NCBI GenBank assembly: GCA_002839855.1
Contig: PGYV01000004.1
Location: 7,556 to 71,555 of the forward strand
Origin: Candidatus Goldiibacteriota bacterium HGW-Goldbacteria-1
GTDB taxonomy: Bacteria > Oederibacteriota > PGYV01
Length of the DNA: 64,000 nucleotides
Reading direction: 5' to 3'
The position numbers and the translations under genes are program-made. The notes beneath the pieces are model-generated. The model saw only the letters and a program-made list of their open reading frames with translations, had not been told where the DNA came from and did no database searches. Positions 10,801 to 20,054 of this stretch are shown here, in pieces; position 1 is the first letter of the stretch; the number at the start of each line of letters is the position of its first letter.

Positions 10801-13432
10801 TATTTGTGGGTGTTGCCGTTAATGTGTTCGTTGGCGTTGATGTATAAGTTACTGTCCTTGTTGCCGTCGGCGTTGCTGTAGGTGATGATGTGATTGTTGC
10901 TGTCCGTGTTGCTGTTACAGTAATTGTAGGGGTGTTAGTCTGCGATATTGTATTTGTGGGTGTTGCAGTTAACGTGTTCGTGCGCGTTGATGTATAAGTC
11001 ACTGTCCTTGTTGCTGTCGGCGTCGCCGTCGGCGACGATGTAATTGTTGCTGTCCGCGTTGCGGTAATTGTAATTGTGGGAGTGTTAGTCTGCGATATTG
11101 TGTTTGTGGGTGTTGCCGTTAACGTGTTCGTGCGCGTCACTGTAAAGGTTACCGTTGACGTTGCTGTAAACGTCACAGTGGCAGTTGAAGTCCTTGTTGA
11201 TGTTGGTGTTGCTGTATTTGTTATCGTATAAGTAATTGTCCTTGTAGAAGTCGGCGTGGCAGTCCGCGTAAAAGTTACAGAGGGTGTAGCTGTTAAAGTA
11301 TTAGTCGGCGTGCTTGTAAGCGTCCTTGTGCGGGTTACTGTTAAGGTGGCTGTCGTTGTAGCGGTTCTTGTTACTGTCCTTGTCACAGTCCTGGTTGCCG
11401 TGGGCGTGGGCGACGCGCACAAATTATGCATTTCAACGGTTGATACTATTGTAGGCGTTGTCTGATAAGCAAGCGATGCAAGGTTATACCAGTCACATCC
11501 ATTCCGGGCTGTCATCTTAAGCACAACTGGCAGCGTATAACAACCTGTAAAACCCGGAGAGGTAAAACTAACAGTATAACTCCCGCCTGAGCCCCCTGAA
11601 ATACTGCTGATTCCTGTCGCGGGATTGCCAATGTAGTAAGGATTCATATACTGCCAGCTGTCAATCGAAGACGACCAATCATCCTTTATGGTCAGACTTC
11701 CCGACGATACAACCCCGCCTGTATTGCATATCTGAATGTTAAAAGTTATTTCATCGTTAACAACAATACCCGTGGTCTTACTTGCTGATTTTACAATTGT
11801 AAAGTTTGGCGGCATTGTAGGTGTCATTGTGGGCGTTATCGTCCTTGTCACTGACGGTGTAAATGTCGGCGAGCAGTAATTATTCATAACCACGGTTGAA
11901 ACAATTGTGGGCGACCCCATATAGCTGTTAAGGGTAGCGTCATTGTGCCACGGCCCGCAGCCGTAATTATTTGCCGAATGCACACGGTACTCTAAATCCA
12001 CGCACCCTGTAAAACCCGGCTGCTGAAAATGAATGTTAAAAGTCCTGTAATCATTACCGCCGGTTGTATCGTAATAATCTATTCCAACCGCGGGGTTGTC
12101 CACGTTATACGGGCCGTCAAACTGCCAGTCCCCCGGCGCTGATGTCATATCGTCATAAATTGTCATTACTCCCTGCCACGCGGCGCCGCCCGTATTGCAC
12201 AGGTGTATTGTGTAAGTAAGGTAATCGTTATTTCCGCTTACAGTTGTTTTACTTGCCGATTTTACCATTGTAAATACCGGCGGGTCCGGGCAGTAATTTT
12301 CAACCACCGCAGTTGCCACAACCGTAGGCGACGCAAGGTACGTTAAATTTGCGGTATTATCCCAGACATCGCAGAAAGTGGGAGAACCGCTGTAAAGTTT
12401 TACAGCGTAATTGTAATCATAGCAGGTGTCAGCCGGAAATCCGTTTGCAAAAGTGATAGACCCTGTCTGTCCGCTGCCGCTGTAATCAATAAAACCAAGC
12501 ATAGTATCGGTGTAATCATTTGGCCAGAAATACTGCCAATTATCAACCGCGCTTGACCAGTCATCAGCAATAGTTACAGGATTTCCGGATGTTCCGCCGC
12601 CTGTATTGCAGATGTGCAGCGTGAACGTAACTTCATAAGGAGTTGTAAGCCCCACATTTGTGGCCGGGTTTGCGGTCTTACTTAATGTAAAATGCGGGGG
12701 TTCCGGAGTGGGGTCAATTGTAAGGTCAAATCCCTGCCTTGTTAAAATTTCTTTACAGTCATCAGCAGCCGTTTCAGAATCGGTTGAATAACTTAACGCG
12801 GGCAGAAGGCTGTTAGTGGCAGGATCAAATATTCTCTTTCCAAACTTCATGCCCTCTTCATAGGACGGGGTTACCCATGACATACCCGAACCTGTCTGAT
12901 CATAAAGCGGGTCATACCAGTTGCGTCCACCGTATGTAGGCATATCACCTGCAGGACAGGAATCATCATAGTGAAGATCAATATTCGCGATATCAGCGCT
13001 GCTTACGTAAGAATGGCCGCCTTCGGAACAAGTCACATCAAGGCTGTAAGAAGTCCAAAGTTCATACGCGCCCGTGTTAAGAGTTCGTACAGAAATCACA
13101 TTACCGGTAGGCTGTAATAAAGCAAGCTGCGCCGGGCTTAAACTTATGCATAAAGGAGCCGGAGGCCCCGGGCTTCCGCTTACATCGGCATAAGGGAAAG
13201 CTGAATCCACGGCACCGCCGGGAAAATCCCATAAAGTCGTATTAGTTATCAACGTGCCATTTATGTAAACCTGGGCAATGTCATCAACAGCGGCGCAAAG
13301 CTGGGCAGAAGAGGGGGTACAGGCGGTGTAAGCAGGGGTATTAATAAGAATTGTTACCATTGCCAAAAAAACTGCAATGAAGGTAATTCTTCTTATTGCG
13401 GCTGTCTTTTTTACCGCTATTTCCGCTGTCAT
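7859..13432 (-). CDS. Giant secreted Thr/Pro-repeat protein with FlgD-like C-terminus
   Basis: Exported protein of 1857 aa. AAGGGGG precedes ATG, and residues 1-38 form a signal peptide ending PAYTA. Residues about 40-240 form a Cys-containing domain. Three related DUF11-like domains follow (about 245-660), each opening with F-T-x-x-K-S/T-A and containing CNTGG. About 870 residues of TPTxTxT repeats then include a 50-residue higher-order repeat with the landmarks TISQTNTPT and ITSSPTATP, repeated at 150-bp steps in the DNA. The C-terminal part (about 1540-1857) matches that of the 994-aa protein: [37 protein letters not shown]. The two share architecture and are clearly paralogous at the C-terminus. 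The role is probably a cell-surface stalk or adhesin, by inference. Long antisense frames across the repeat are a by-product of the ACN/CCN codons. Confidence 0.75.
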   Translation of the reverse strand: MTAEIAVKKTAAIRRITFIAVFLAMVTILINTPAYTACTPSSAQLCAAVDDIAQVYINGTLITNTTLWDFPGGAVDSAFPYADVSGSPGPPAPLCISLSPAQLALLQPTGNVISVRTLNTGAYELWTSYSLDVTCSEGGHSYVSSADIANIDLHYDDSCPAGDMPTYGGRNWYDPLYDQTGSGMSWVTPSYEEGMKFGKRIFDPATNSLLPALSYSTDSETAADDCKEILTRQGFDLTIDPTPEPPHFTLSKTANPATNVGLTTPYEVTFTLHICNTGGGTSGNPVTIADDWSSAVDNWQYFWPNDYTDTMLGFIDYSGSGQTGSITFANGFPADTCYDYNYAVKLYSGSPTFCDVWDNTANLTYLASPTVVATAVVENYCPDPPVFTMVKSASKTTVSGNNDYLTYTIHLCNTGGAAWQGVMTIYDDMTSAPGDWQFDGPYNVDNPAVGIDYYDTTGGNDYRTFNIHFQQPGFTGCVDLEYRVHSANNYGCGPWHNDATLNSYMGSPTIVSTVVMNNYCSPTFTPSVTRTITPTMTPTMPPNFTIVKSASKTTGIVVNDEITFNIQICNTGGVVSSGSLTIKDDWSSSIDSWQYMNPYYIGNPATGISSISGGSGGSYTVSFTSPGFTGCYTLPVVLKMTARNGCDWYNLASLAYQTTPTIVSTVEMHNLCASPTPTATRTVTRTVTRTATTTATLTVTRTRTLTSTPTNTLTATPSVTFTRTATPTSTRTITYTITNTATPTSTRTSTATVTFTATSTVTFTVTRTNTLTATPTNTISQTNTPTITITATRTATITSSPTATPTATRTVTYTSTRTNTLTATPTNTISQTNTPTITVTATRTATITSSPTATPTATRTVTYTSTPTNTLTATPTNTISQTNTPTITVTATRTATITSSPTATPTATGTVTYTSTPTNTLTATPTNTISQTNTPTITVTATRTATITSSPTATPSATQTITYTATPTQTLTATPTNTVSRTNTPTITITATPTATITSSPTVTFTATGTITFTATPTQTLTATPTNSVSQTDTPTITFTATPTSTNTVLDTPTSTITFTSTPTQTLTVTPTDTVSQTDTPTITITATPTATITSSPTATPTATGTVTYTSTPTITFTATPSDTVSQTDTPTITITATPTATITSSPTATPTATGTVTYTSTPTITFTATPSDTVSQTDTPTITITATPTATVTASPTITHTATGTITYTSTPTITFTATPSDTVSQTDTPTITITATPTATVTASPTITHTATGTITFTSTPTVTLTATPSDTVSQTDTPTITFTATPSVTVTAENTSTDTPTVTLTSTETSTLTATATITHTSTLTATATITDTITPTATPTDTVSQTSTPTVTLTATPSATLTITVTITQTSTMTATMTITETITPTATPSNTISQTNTPTITLTSTPTATLTGTPTITITSTFTATSTNTPTNTPTATPTNTISPTSTQTATPTITITATPTSTLTATPTSTVTGSPTMTLTNTPTATTTATPTVTLTSTPTVTFTITLTNTFSPTNTPTPTATLTPVPLPYMMHIDIYNSAGEKVKTVAAAGISDLIEDVILLINGLESATINPHAEDVVIKFPGVQTSDQQGGDFAAEYPWDGTSDSGQKVSNGAYYIKISIANEYGSVDTRIVDIQVLNKEEYVRINIFNTAGELVHRIEAPTLFGTAVSLGLEETALIGNKSKVIINYAPGQSIEWDGRNAEGRLVDSGLYEVQVEIKTGDNYSILASKTITIIKEGNGELLGEVRIFPNPHFVTNGPLTPVTIAWSAITQGTARIKIYNIKGELIRKFGVELNKGYIQWDLTSAGGEVVSGGLYICRIEAQKDTGERENRTLKLAVVVGNNLEVELIP
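9600..11100 (-). repeat. 150-bp coding minisatellite
   Basis: Within the giant gene the phrase TCTGTCTGCGATACCGTATC and its surroundings recur about every 150 bp (near 9597, 9747, 9897, 10047 and 10197, continuing with more divergence to about 11.1 kb). Each unit encodes 50 residues. Neighbouring copies are almost identical, which suggests recent expansion and probable length variation. Confidence 0.85.
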
Positions 13433-13730
13433 CGCATCCCCCTTAAACGAGAGCGCATTCCTTAATTATATTAGACATCATAACTATAAAATAGTTCCCC
13501 TAATTAATGATTCTAACAGATAATATTATACCTGTCAAAAGAATTAAAAATATAGCATTTTAAGCAGATAGGCAATTAAGCAGAAGCGAAAAAAGGTTTG
13601 GTTGGCGCGGGCCCGCGAAGTGAAAATCCGGGTTGCGAGCTGAAGCAGGCGGGACAACTGCGTGTCTTTAGTCCGCAGTTGAAGCGAGTTTAGGAGCGAA
13701 ATAATCAGGGACAACTAACAATTTCAGAAC

Positions 13731-13757
13731 ACGCGCCCTAAAGGGACGCGGCTACCA
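13731..13757 (+). repeat. Hairpin repeat unit
   Basis: ACGCGCCCTAAAGGGACGCG followed by GCTACCA, a variant stem of the hairpin family. Confidence 0.6.
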
Positions 13758-13774
13758 CTACAAAAAAACCGTTT

Positions 13775-13838
13775 TGGCAGGCGCACCTTTTTAATACCGA
13801 GCCTATAATAAAATTGCTCGGTATTATGTGCGGCAGTT
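13775..13838 (-). repeat. Inverted repeat copy B'
   Basis: Inverted partner of 7652-7714, with a perfect AATACCGAGC/GCTCGGTATT inner stem. Confidence 0.8.
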
Positions 13839-13863
13839 AAAAAATTAAAAACAAAATTAACTG

Positions 13864-13919
13864 CAACTGCCGCGGGCTAAAGACCCGCATCTACCAGATC
13901 TAAACAGAGCCGCCGATCC
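13864..13919 (+). repeat. Inverted repeat copy A'
   Basis: Inverted partner of 7425-7480. The 40 nt at 13864-13903 differ from the partner at only a few positions, and similarity continues through the GATCGGCGG flank. Confidence 0.8.
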
Positions 13920-13920
13920 G

Positions 13921-14018
13921 CCTAGCTGCCCAGCTGCCCAGCTGCCCAGCTGCCCAGCTGCCCAACTGCCCAACTGCCCAGCTGCCTAGCTGCCTAGCTG
14001 CCTAGCTGCCTAGCTGCC
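13921..14018. repeat. AGCTGCC short tandem repeat array
   Basis: About a dozen copies of a unit near 8 nt (AGCTGCCC or AGCTGCCT) directly downstream of htrA. The same words occur at 37340-37425 and 54329-54490. Confidence 0.85.
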
Positions 14019-14022
14019 GCCC

Positions 14023-15399
14023 TTACTGCCTTATCGTAAACGCCAGGTATATCATCGCGTTTCTGCGTTCTATCAGCATTACTACTTCATTGCCCCTGCC
14101 AAGTTTTGCGGTAATTGAATTAAACACATCCGAATTTTTTATCCTGACGGTATTTATTTCATGAATAATATCGCCTTTCATTACACCGGCCTCATCAGCC
14201 ACAGAACCGGTTTCCACATTTACCACCACAACTCCGGCTGTGGAATCCGTGCCATACTGCCTTGCGTACTCTTCATTCATATCAACCACAAGCATTCCAA
14301 GCGAGCCTGACTGAGCTTTTTCGCTTACCTGCGCGGTTTCAGCTTTGCTTCTGTCAAATATTTTTACCTTAAGATCTTTTTCAGCCCCTTTTCTTGACAC
14401 TTTCACAATAACAGTCTTGCCCACAGGCGTACTTGCCACAAGCGACTGAAGCTCCCGGTATTTTGTCACTTTCTTGCCGTCAAACTGCATAATTACATCG
14501 CCGTTTTTTATACCGCCTTTTTCCGCGGGGCTTTCTTTGAATACCTGAGAAATAAGCACGCCTTCTTTTACCTTAAAATGTTTTGCCAGTTCCGGTGTAA
14601 GTTCCTGTATGCCAACGCCCAGCCATCCCCTTACCACTTTTCCGCCGTGTATAATATCTTCATAAATTTTTCTTGCCATATTTGACGGTATGGCAAAACC
14701 TACCCCGTCATATCCGCCGGAAGCGGAGGAAATAGCGGTGTTTATCCCCACAACTTTTCCTTCCAGATCAACAAGCGGGCCTCCGGAATTTCCCGGATTA
14801 ATAGCGGCATCTGTCTGCAGAAAATCATCATATGCGCCGGCGCCAATCACCCTGCCCTTGGCGCTTATTATCCCCTGCGTTACTGTTTTTTCAAGGCCAA
14901 ACGGGCTTCCTATCGCCACCACCCAGTCGCCCACTTTTATCGCGTCCGAATCCGCAAGCACCGCTGCCTTTAAACCTTTTGCGTCTATTTTTATCACGGC
15001 AAGGTCAGTTTCTTTATCAACGCCTATAACCTTTGCCTTATACTCTTTTTCATTGAAAAGTTTTACGGTTATTTCATCGGCTCCGCCCACCACGTGATTA
15101 TTGGTAAGGATATATCCGTCATCTGACACTATAAAACCGCTTCCTAAACTTCTTCTTTTTATAGAATTGTCCTGCCCGCTCTGCGGAGGTACTCCGAAGA
15201 ATTCCTGCATAAAGGGGTCATTAAAAAACCTGTCATAATAAGGGTCGCGCTGCCTTTTTTCTATTTTAACCGTGGAAATATTCACCACAAATGGCTCTGC
15301 TATCTGCGCGATTTCACTGAAACTTGAAGGTATCATGGGTACTGCCGGAAGGGTAAAAGGAAATACAAGGACAAACAACAAGACGATAAATTTTTTCAT
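14023..15399 (-). CDS. htrA: HtrA/DegP-family periplasmic serine protease
   Basis: Trypsin-like protease of the S1C family that degrades damaged envelope proteins. A signal peptide spans about 1-20. The catalytic triad is visible as His102 (TNNHVV), Asp132 (TDLAVIK) and Ser205 (GNSGGPL). Two PDZ domains follow (about 245-345 and 365-458). At 458 aa the length matches DegP/DegQ. The Q-linker loop DPYYDRFFNDPF is typical. AGGAGG precedes ATG. It lies 68 bp downstream of the DUF4340 gene and may be the last gene of the run that starts with dnaJ, which would join cytoplasmic and envelope protein quality control. Confidence 0.95.
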   Translation of the reverse strand: MKKFIVLLFVLVFPFTLPAVPMIPSSFSEIAQIAEPFVVNISTVKIEKRQRDPYYDRFFNDPFMQEFFGVPPQSGQDNSIKRRSLGSGFIVSDDGYILTNNHVVGGADEITVKLFNEKEYKAKVIGVDKETDLAVIKIDAKGLKAAVLADSDAIKVGDWVVAIGSPFGLEKTVTQGIISAKGRVIGAGAYDDFLQTDAAINPGNSGGPLVDLEGKVVGINTAISSASGGYDGVGFAIPSNMARKIYEDIIHGGKVVRGWLGVGIQELTPELAKHFKVKEGVLISQVFKESPAEKGGIKNGDVIMQFDGKKVTKYRELQSLVASTPVGKTVIVKVSRKGAEKDLKVKIFDRSKAETAQVSEKAQSGSLGMLVVDMNEEYARQYGTDSTAGVVVVNVETGSVADEAGVMKGDIIHEINTVRIKNSDVFNSITAKLGRGNEVVMLIERRNAMIYLAFTIRQ

Positions 15400-15467
15400 A
15401 AATTACCTCCTGCTTTTTTACAAACCTTACTGATATTTGACGCCTGCCGTCTTAAAAAAGTTCAAAT

Positions 15468-16790
15468 TTATAAACCATAAAATCCCGGCAGGTTAATGTT
15501 ATTCATTTTATTTTTATCAAACGAAAACACGCCGTCAGCCGTCTTCATGTAATATAATTCCCCGTCCGCTTTATCACCAAATATAACGCCGATGTCTTCA
15601 GCGCCCGCTTTTTTCATTATGATTTCAAGTAAAGGCTGTGGCTGTGTAAAAAATTCCGCTTTTGCTCCGGCCTTAAATTTTTCAACGTACTCCATCCGCC
15701 TTATCGCGGAAATTACCGCCCCTGTATCTGTTATTTTTTTCTCTTCTTTGGATAAACCTTGTGCTTTAACGGTCTTCCATTTTTTATCTTTTCCCCTGGC
15801 TCCCTCAATAAACTTATTTTTGTATTTAATCTCTACCCTGTCAAAACTGTCATCTTCAATTACAAGTATCTGTTTGTTTAAAATGTCTTCAGCTTTTGGA
15901 ATACCGTTATATATGTAATCCGGCAGTTCAAATATGCCGGGAACACCCTGCGCTTTGGCAAAAACAGAATTTTTCACCCCGTCCAGAACGCCAAAATAAA
16001 CAGTCTTTTTGCCGTCAGGTGTTGTCAGAACAACCTTCTGCGAAGGTAACGCAAGGCCGAATTTAGCCGCGTCTTTGTCAGCTTCAAAATACTTAACCGC
16101 GCTGTTTTTTACGTAAGAAATTACAGCGCCTACCCTGTCTTTTTTAGCAGAAGCATTAAACGGTTTTATCAGATTCCAGCTGCCTTTATCATTTTTCTCA
16201 AGCGTGTATTTCCTGTCCTTTAAGTCAATCTCTACAACGCTTACGTCCGGCTCTTCCACCTTAAATAAGCCTTTATTCCTGAAATCAAACAGCCTTTTTT
16301 CAGAGTGTTTCTTAAGGACACTGTCAATTATGCAGAAGTTTTTATCTTCATTTTTAACAGCATAAGCGTAGCTTTCCGTGGGGTTTTCATCGCCAAAATT
16401 AACAGAATATTCCTTATCCGCATAAAACTTAAATCCTGTATTATCATTTTTCCCAAGCCCGTATTCCGCGGGGTTCCCATCTTCAATTTTTCTCTGTATC
16501 TTCGCCTGTGCAAAATCTTTTAACATTTCATTTATCACACCGTCATCAGCGGGCGCTTTTATGGGGGCTTCAAGATTCCAGTTGTTACCATCTTTTTGAA
16601 CAGAGATAATGCCCTGCCCATTATTAACAGTAATTTTGGTCACTGCATCCTCTTTAAACCCCGGAAACAGTTTTTCCTGTTCCGCCTTTTTTTCCTTATC
16701 AGCGCTTTTCTTTTTAATTTCCACAAAATAATAGTACGCGCCAAGCAGCGCGAAAATTACAAGCGCCGTTATGGTCTTCTGCGGTTTCAT
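15468..16790 (-). CDS. DUF4340 domain protein
   Basis: A 440-aa protein with one N-terminal membrane anchor (about 6-23) and a large extracytoplasmic part of repeated beta modules, as in DUF4340 proteins (ITVNNGQGIISVQKDG, VEIDLKDRKYTLEKND, VEIKYKNKF). In many bacteria DUF4340 genes follow gldG-like genes, as here: its start overlaps the GldG stop by 4 nt. The role is unknown; it is probably an extracytoplasmic component of the ABC system. Lys-rich composition is otherwise like its neighbours. Confidence 0.8.
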   Translation of the reverse strand: MKPQKTITALVIFALLGAYYYFVEIKKKSADKEKKAEQEKLFPGFKEDAVTKITVNNGQGIISVQKDGNNWNLEAPIKAPADDGVINEMLKDFAQAKIQRKIEDGNPAEYGLGKNDNTGFKFYADKEYSVNFGDENPTESYAYAVKNEDKNFCIIDSVLKKHSEKRLFDFRNKGLFKVEEPDVSVVEIDLKDRKYTLEKNDKGSWNLIKPFNASAKKDRVGAVISYVKNSAVKYFEADKDAAKFGLALPSQKVVLTTPDGKKTVYFGVLDGVKNSVFAKAQGVPGIFELPDYIYNGIPKAEDILNKQILVIEDDSFDRVEIKYKNKFIEGARGKDKKWKTVKAQGLSKEEKKITDTGAVISAIRRMEYVEKFKAGAKAEFFTQPQPLLEIIMKKAGAEDIGVIFGDKADGELYYMKTADGVFSFDKNKMNNINLPGFYGL

Positions 16791-18316
16791 GGCTTTCTTC
16801 TCCTTAAAAACACCATTATTCCCGCGGTTATTACCAGCAGCGGCAGCAGGACTATCGGTATAATAAATAACATTGCGCCCTGTATTTTGGAAATAAACAG
16901 CGGTTCAAAGTTTCTGCCCTTTGGCCTTATGGAAATTTTATCTGAATCCTGAGCAAGAAAACTTACCACGTTTAAAAACATATCCCTGTTTCCCGAAGAG
17001 GCAATAAAAGTATTATTGGCAAATTCGCTGCTGCCAAACACCGCTATTGCGGCTTTTGCCGGTGTGGTGTTTCCTTCATTTGCAATTTCTGTCACGGCGC
17101 TTACCACAAGAGGCCCTTCTATATCTTTTGAATCCAGCCCTGCCTTTGCTTCCTTTATACCTGCAAGGTCTGTTTCTCCCCAGCTGCCCGGATTTGTACG
17201 TGACAGCGATACCGCATTACCGGACAGTTCAAACGTGCGGCACATGGGAAGAAATGTTGCGACTGTGAAGCCTTTTGTAATTTCGTGGCTTTCATACGAT
17301 GAAATTACCGGCATAAGAAAATCGCCGCCAAGCATCTTGCTTATCTTATCCACCACAATATCATTGTGCGGTTTAAAACCGTATGCGGAAATTAAACTTT
17401 CAAGATTAGGCAGTTTTACAAGCGGGGGATAAAGCACAAATACCCTGCCGTTATTGGAAATATAATCTTTCAGCACTTTAATCTCATTGGGGAACAAATC
17501 GGCCTGCGGGCCGGCTATTATCAGCACAGCTGCGTCGCGAGGCACAGAAGTCATTGTAAACAGTTCCACCTGCTGCGCTTCATAATTCTGCGAAGCAAGC
17601 GCGGCTTTGGCTGACCCATAACCGGATTTATCGTTGGCAGGCGAATCAATTGAAGGTTCTCCGTGCCCTTGCGTAAAATAAACTTTCTTCTTTATATCAT
17701 TGGTAAGCCTTAGTACCGCATTTGTAAACCCCTCTTCGGTAAGGTTATCCACTGTTTCCGATGTGTTATTGTCTTTTCTGCTCATGACCACCACACCGTA
17801 ACGGTCCACGTTGAATTTTTTTCCCATTGCCGGGTTTTTATCCGCGTCAACAGGGTTATACCTGAACTTTGAATTCATCTTTTCGTATGATTTTAAGGTG
17901 TCTTCAACTTCCATATTTTTCGCGGTCACAGAAAAAAAGTAATACGCATCAATATCTTTCTTTAATGCCTTTAATGTCTTTGCGGTCTGGTCAGACAGCG
18001 AATATTTTTTATTCTTTGTCAGGTCAAACTGTTTAGCGTTGGATATAGCCACAGCCATTACAAGCACGGCTATGCCCACCACTAAAATAGAATATATAAC
18101 GGAGTTTATTCCCTGCTTCGCGTTTTTCCCGGACAGCGCGGTTATAATTGTTTTTCTCTCCGTAAAAGCGGCATACCCCGCGCAGACAAGCCCAAGCGCA
18201 AGCGAAATAAGCGCGGCTGTGTTTAACATTCCTATAAGCGCCGCTGACAGAGCTGACAGCAGTATAAGCACAAGCCCGGTTATCAGCAGTATTTTATTCA
18301 ACACGTTTTTATTCAT
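16787..18316 (-). CDS. GldG-family ABC transporter accessory protein
   Basis: A protein of 509 aa related to GldG/ABC_transp_aux. ATG at 18316 is preferred because GGAGGGG sits 6 nt before it; an upstream GTG would overlap that site. Two N-terminal helices (about 8-50), a third helix (about 70-92), then a DUF4350/GldG-like extracytoplasmic region (KKYSLSDQTAKTLKAL, YFTQGHGEPS, LIIAGPQADLFPNEI), and a C-terminal anchor (about 480-505) before RRRKP. In Bacteroidetes GldA/F/G serve gliding, but this operon type is widespread in non-gliders, so transport of an unknown substrate is the safer reading. It starts 2 nt after the permease stop. Confidence 0.85.
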   Translation of the reverse strand: MNKNVLNKILLITGLVLILLSALSAALIGMLNTAALISLALGLVCAGYAAFTERKTIITALSGKNAKQGINSVIYSILVVGIAVLVMAVAISNAKQFDLTKNKKYSLSDQTAKTLKALKKDIDAYYFFSVTAKNMEVEDTLKSYEKMNSKFRYNPVDADKNPAMGKKFNVDRYGVVVMSRKDNNTSETVDNLTEEGFTNAVLRLTNDIKKKVYFTQGHGEPSIDSPANDKSGYGSAKAALASQNYEAQQVELFTMTSVPRDAAVLIIAGPQADLFPNEIKVLKDYISNNGRVFVLYPPLVKLPNLESLISAYGFKPHNDIVVDKISKMLGGDFLMPVISSYESHEITKGFTVATFLPMCRTFELSGNAVSLSRTNPGSWGETDLAGIKEAKAGLDSKDIEGPLVVSAVTEIANEGNTTPAKAAIAVFGSSEFANNTFIASSGNRDMFLNVVSFLAQDSDKISIRPKGRNFEPLFISKIQGAMLFIIPIVLLPLLVITAGIMVFLRRRKP

Positions 18317-18318
18317 CG

Positions 18319-19095
18319 TTAACCCCTCCACTGTTTTGATTCAAGCACGCGAAGGCTTAAGAAATAAAAGATAAACATAAATACCCCGTAATACGCAAGG
18401 TCAGCGGTATCTATAACGCCTTTGCTGAAACTGTCATAGTGCCTGATGACGGACAGGTTGGAAAGCACCCTTCCCAATGCCGGGTCCACCACAGCGCTTA
18501 ACCAGTCAATTATCCATATGAATAAAAGCACCGCAAAAGTAATTACCGCGGCAACTATCTGGCTGTCAGTAAGCCCCGATATAAAAGTTCCCAGCATTAT
18601 AAAAGCGCCGCCTAAAAGCATAAGGCCAAAAAAGCCGCCGATTACCGGCGCCATATCAAAGTTAGCGGACAGTTTTAATGTAATCACAGACGACATGGCC
18701 CCTGTAAGCATTGCAAGAAAAACCGTGTACGCGCCGCAGAATTTTGCCGCAACCACGGCAGCATCGCTTACGGGAAAGGTAAACAGCAGTTCCATTGTGC
18801 CTTCACGCTTTTCTTCCGCGAACGTCCTCATGGTAATAAGAGGCAGTACAAGAAGGAGAATAAAAGAGATGTTAAAAAACCACGGCCTGAAAATTCCGTC
18901 CAGCGTGGTTAAGTCCATCATATTCTGCTGATAACTGTTCATGCTTCTTAATGATACTTCGGAATAATAGTTGGCAATGGAGGCGAAAAAATACCCGGAA
19001 ATGGCCATAAAGACAACTATTAAAACATAAGCTATGGGCTGGCTGAAAAATATTTTAAGTTCTTTTTTATAAAGCCCTATAAATTTACTGAACAT
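18319..19095 (-). CDS. ABC-2 type permease (GldF-like)
   Basis: Membrane permease of 258 aa with six hydrophobic helices, as expected for ABC-2/NosY/GldF proteins. The element RTFAEEKREGTMELL between helices 2 and 3 is the coupling-helix motif of this family. ATG at 19095 is chosen for the GGGAGG site 6 nt upstream; it overlaps the end of the ATPase gene by 11 nt. The partners are the ATPase upstream and the GldG-like protein downstream. Confidence 0.88.
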   Translation of the reverse strand: MFSKFIGLYKKELKIFFSQPIAYVLIVVFMAISGYFFASIANYYSEVSLRSMNSYQQNMMDLTTLDGIFRPWFFNISFILLLVLPLITMRTFAEEKREGTMELLFTFPVSDAAVVAAKFCGAYTVFLAMLTGAMSSVITLKLSANFDMAPVIGGFFGLMLLGGAFIMLGTFISGLTDSQIVAAVITFAVLLFIWIIDWLSAVVDPALGRVLSNLSVIRHYDSFSKGVIDTADLAYYGVFMFIFYFLSLRVLESKQWRG

Positions 19096-20035
19096 TTTCA
19101 TCCTCCCTTGTGACAAGCTTCAAAAACACATCTTCCAGGGTAAGCTGCTGGCGCTTTAATTCTAAAAGCGCCCATTTATTACGCGCTATGCGATGCACAA
19201 TTTCACGCCTTAAATCCGCGCCTTCTTCCGTATCAATTGTATATGTATAAATTCCCGGTTCAACTTCGTCTTTTTCTTCGGCGGATGATACGCCTTTTAT
19301 GGAAAGCATTTCTTTAATAAATTCACCTTTAGGAGCTTCAACTTCAAGGTGTATTCTTGCCCCTTTGTTAAAAGTCTTTTCAAGGTCAGCGACATTATCC
19401 TGCGCTATTATCCTGCCTTCATTGATGACAATAACCTTATCACAGGTTACGCTTACTTCCGGCAGAATATGCGTGGACAGTATTATTGTGCGGTCGCCGC
19501 TCATTTTTTTTATCAGCGTCCTTATTTCTTTTATCTGTTTTGGGTCAAGCCCTGATGTGGGCTCGTCAAGTATCAGCACTTTTGGGTCATTTAATATTGC
19601 CTGGGCAAGCCCCACCCTTTGTTTATAGCCCTTTGAAAGTTTTCCTATAATAGAATTTCTGACATCAATAAGCCCTGTCTCTTCCATCACGCGCTCTATT
19701 GCCCCTTTTTTATTATCTTTTGCCACGCCCTTAATATCGGCTATGAATTTCAGATAATCACATACGGATAATTCCTTGTAAAGCGGGACGTTTTCCGGCA
19801 TATAGCCAATCTGCTCTTTTACCTTTATGGGTTCTTTGGTGATATCATAACCCGCAACTTTTACGATTCCATCAGAAGGCGGAAAAAAACCTGTTATCAT
19901 CCTCATTGTGGTTGTTTTACCCGCGCCGTTGGGCCCTAGAAAACCTATAATTTCGCCCTTGTTTACGGTAAAAGTGACATCATCCACCACTGTTTTACCG
20001 CCGAATTTCTTGCTTACATTTACAAGTTCAATCAT
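19085..20035 (-). CDS. ABC transporter ATP-binding protein (GldA/CcmA type)
   Basis: ATPase of 316 aa. Walker A GPNGAGKT is at 34-41, signature LSKGYKQR at 133-140, Walker B VLILDEP at 153-159, D-loop SGLD, and the H-switch STHIL. A C-terminal extension of about 100 residues (ARIHLEVEAPKGEF...) is typical of the DUF4162-type drug/gliding ABC ATPases. It lies 19 bp downstream of dnaJ and heads the four-gene transporter set. Confidence 0.93.
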   Translation of the reverse strand: MIELVNVSKKFGGKTVVDDVTFTVNKGEIIGFLGPNGAGKTTTMRMITGFFPPSDGIVKVAGYDITKEPIKVKEQIGYMPENVPLYKELSVCDYLKFIADIKGVAKDNKKGAIERVMEETGLIDVRNSIIGKLSKGYKQRVGLAQAILNDPKVLILDEPTSGLDPKQIKEIRTLIKKMSGDRTIILSTHILPEVSVTCDKVIVINEGRIIAQDNVADLEKTFNKGARIHLEVEAPKGEFIKEMLSIKGVSSAEEKDEVEPGIYTYTIDTEEGADLRREIVHRIARNKWALLELKRQQLTLEDVFLKLVTREDENVQ

Positions 20036-20054
20036 GGCTTCTCCCCTAAACTTT

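Larger units (their letters stand above)
13433..14022. other. Repeat-rich spacer upstream of the giant gene
   Basis: A 590-bp spacer without a gene. It holds hairpin-family units at 13731-13757, 13775-13838 and 13864-13919, a related CAACTGCG...CGCAGTTG hairpin near 13653-13679, and an AGCTGCC word array (13921-14018) that runs up to the htrA stop codon. The segment next to 13432 should contain the promoter of the giant gene, but no convincing boxes are seen. Confidence 0.65.
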
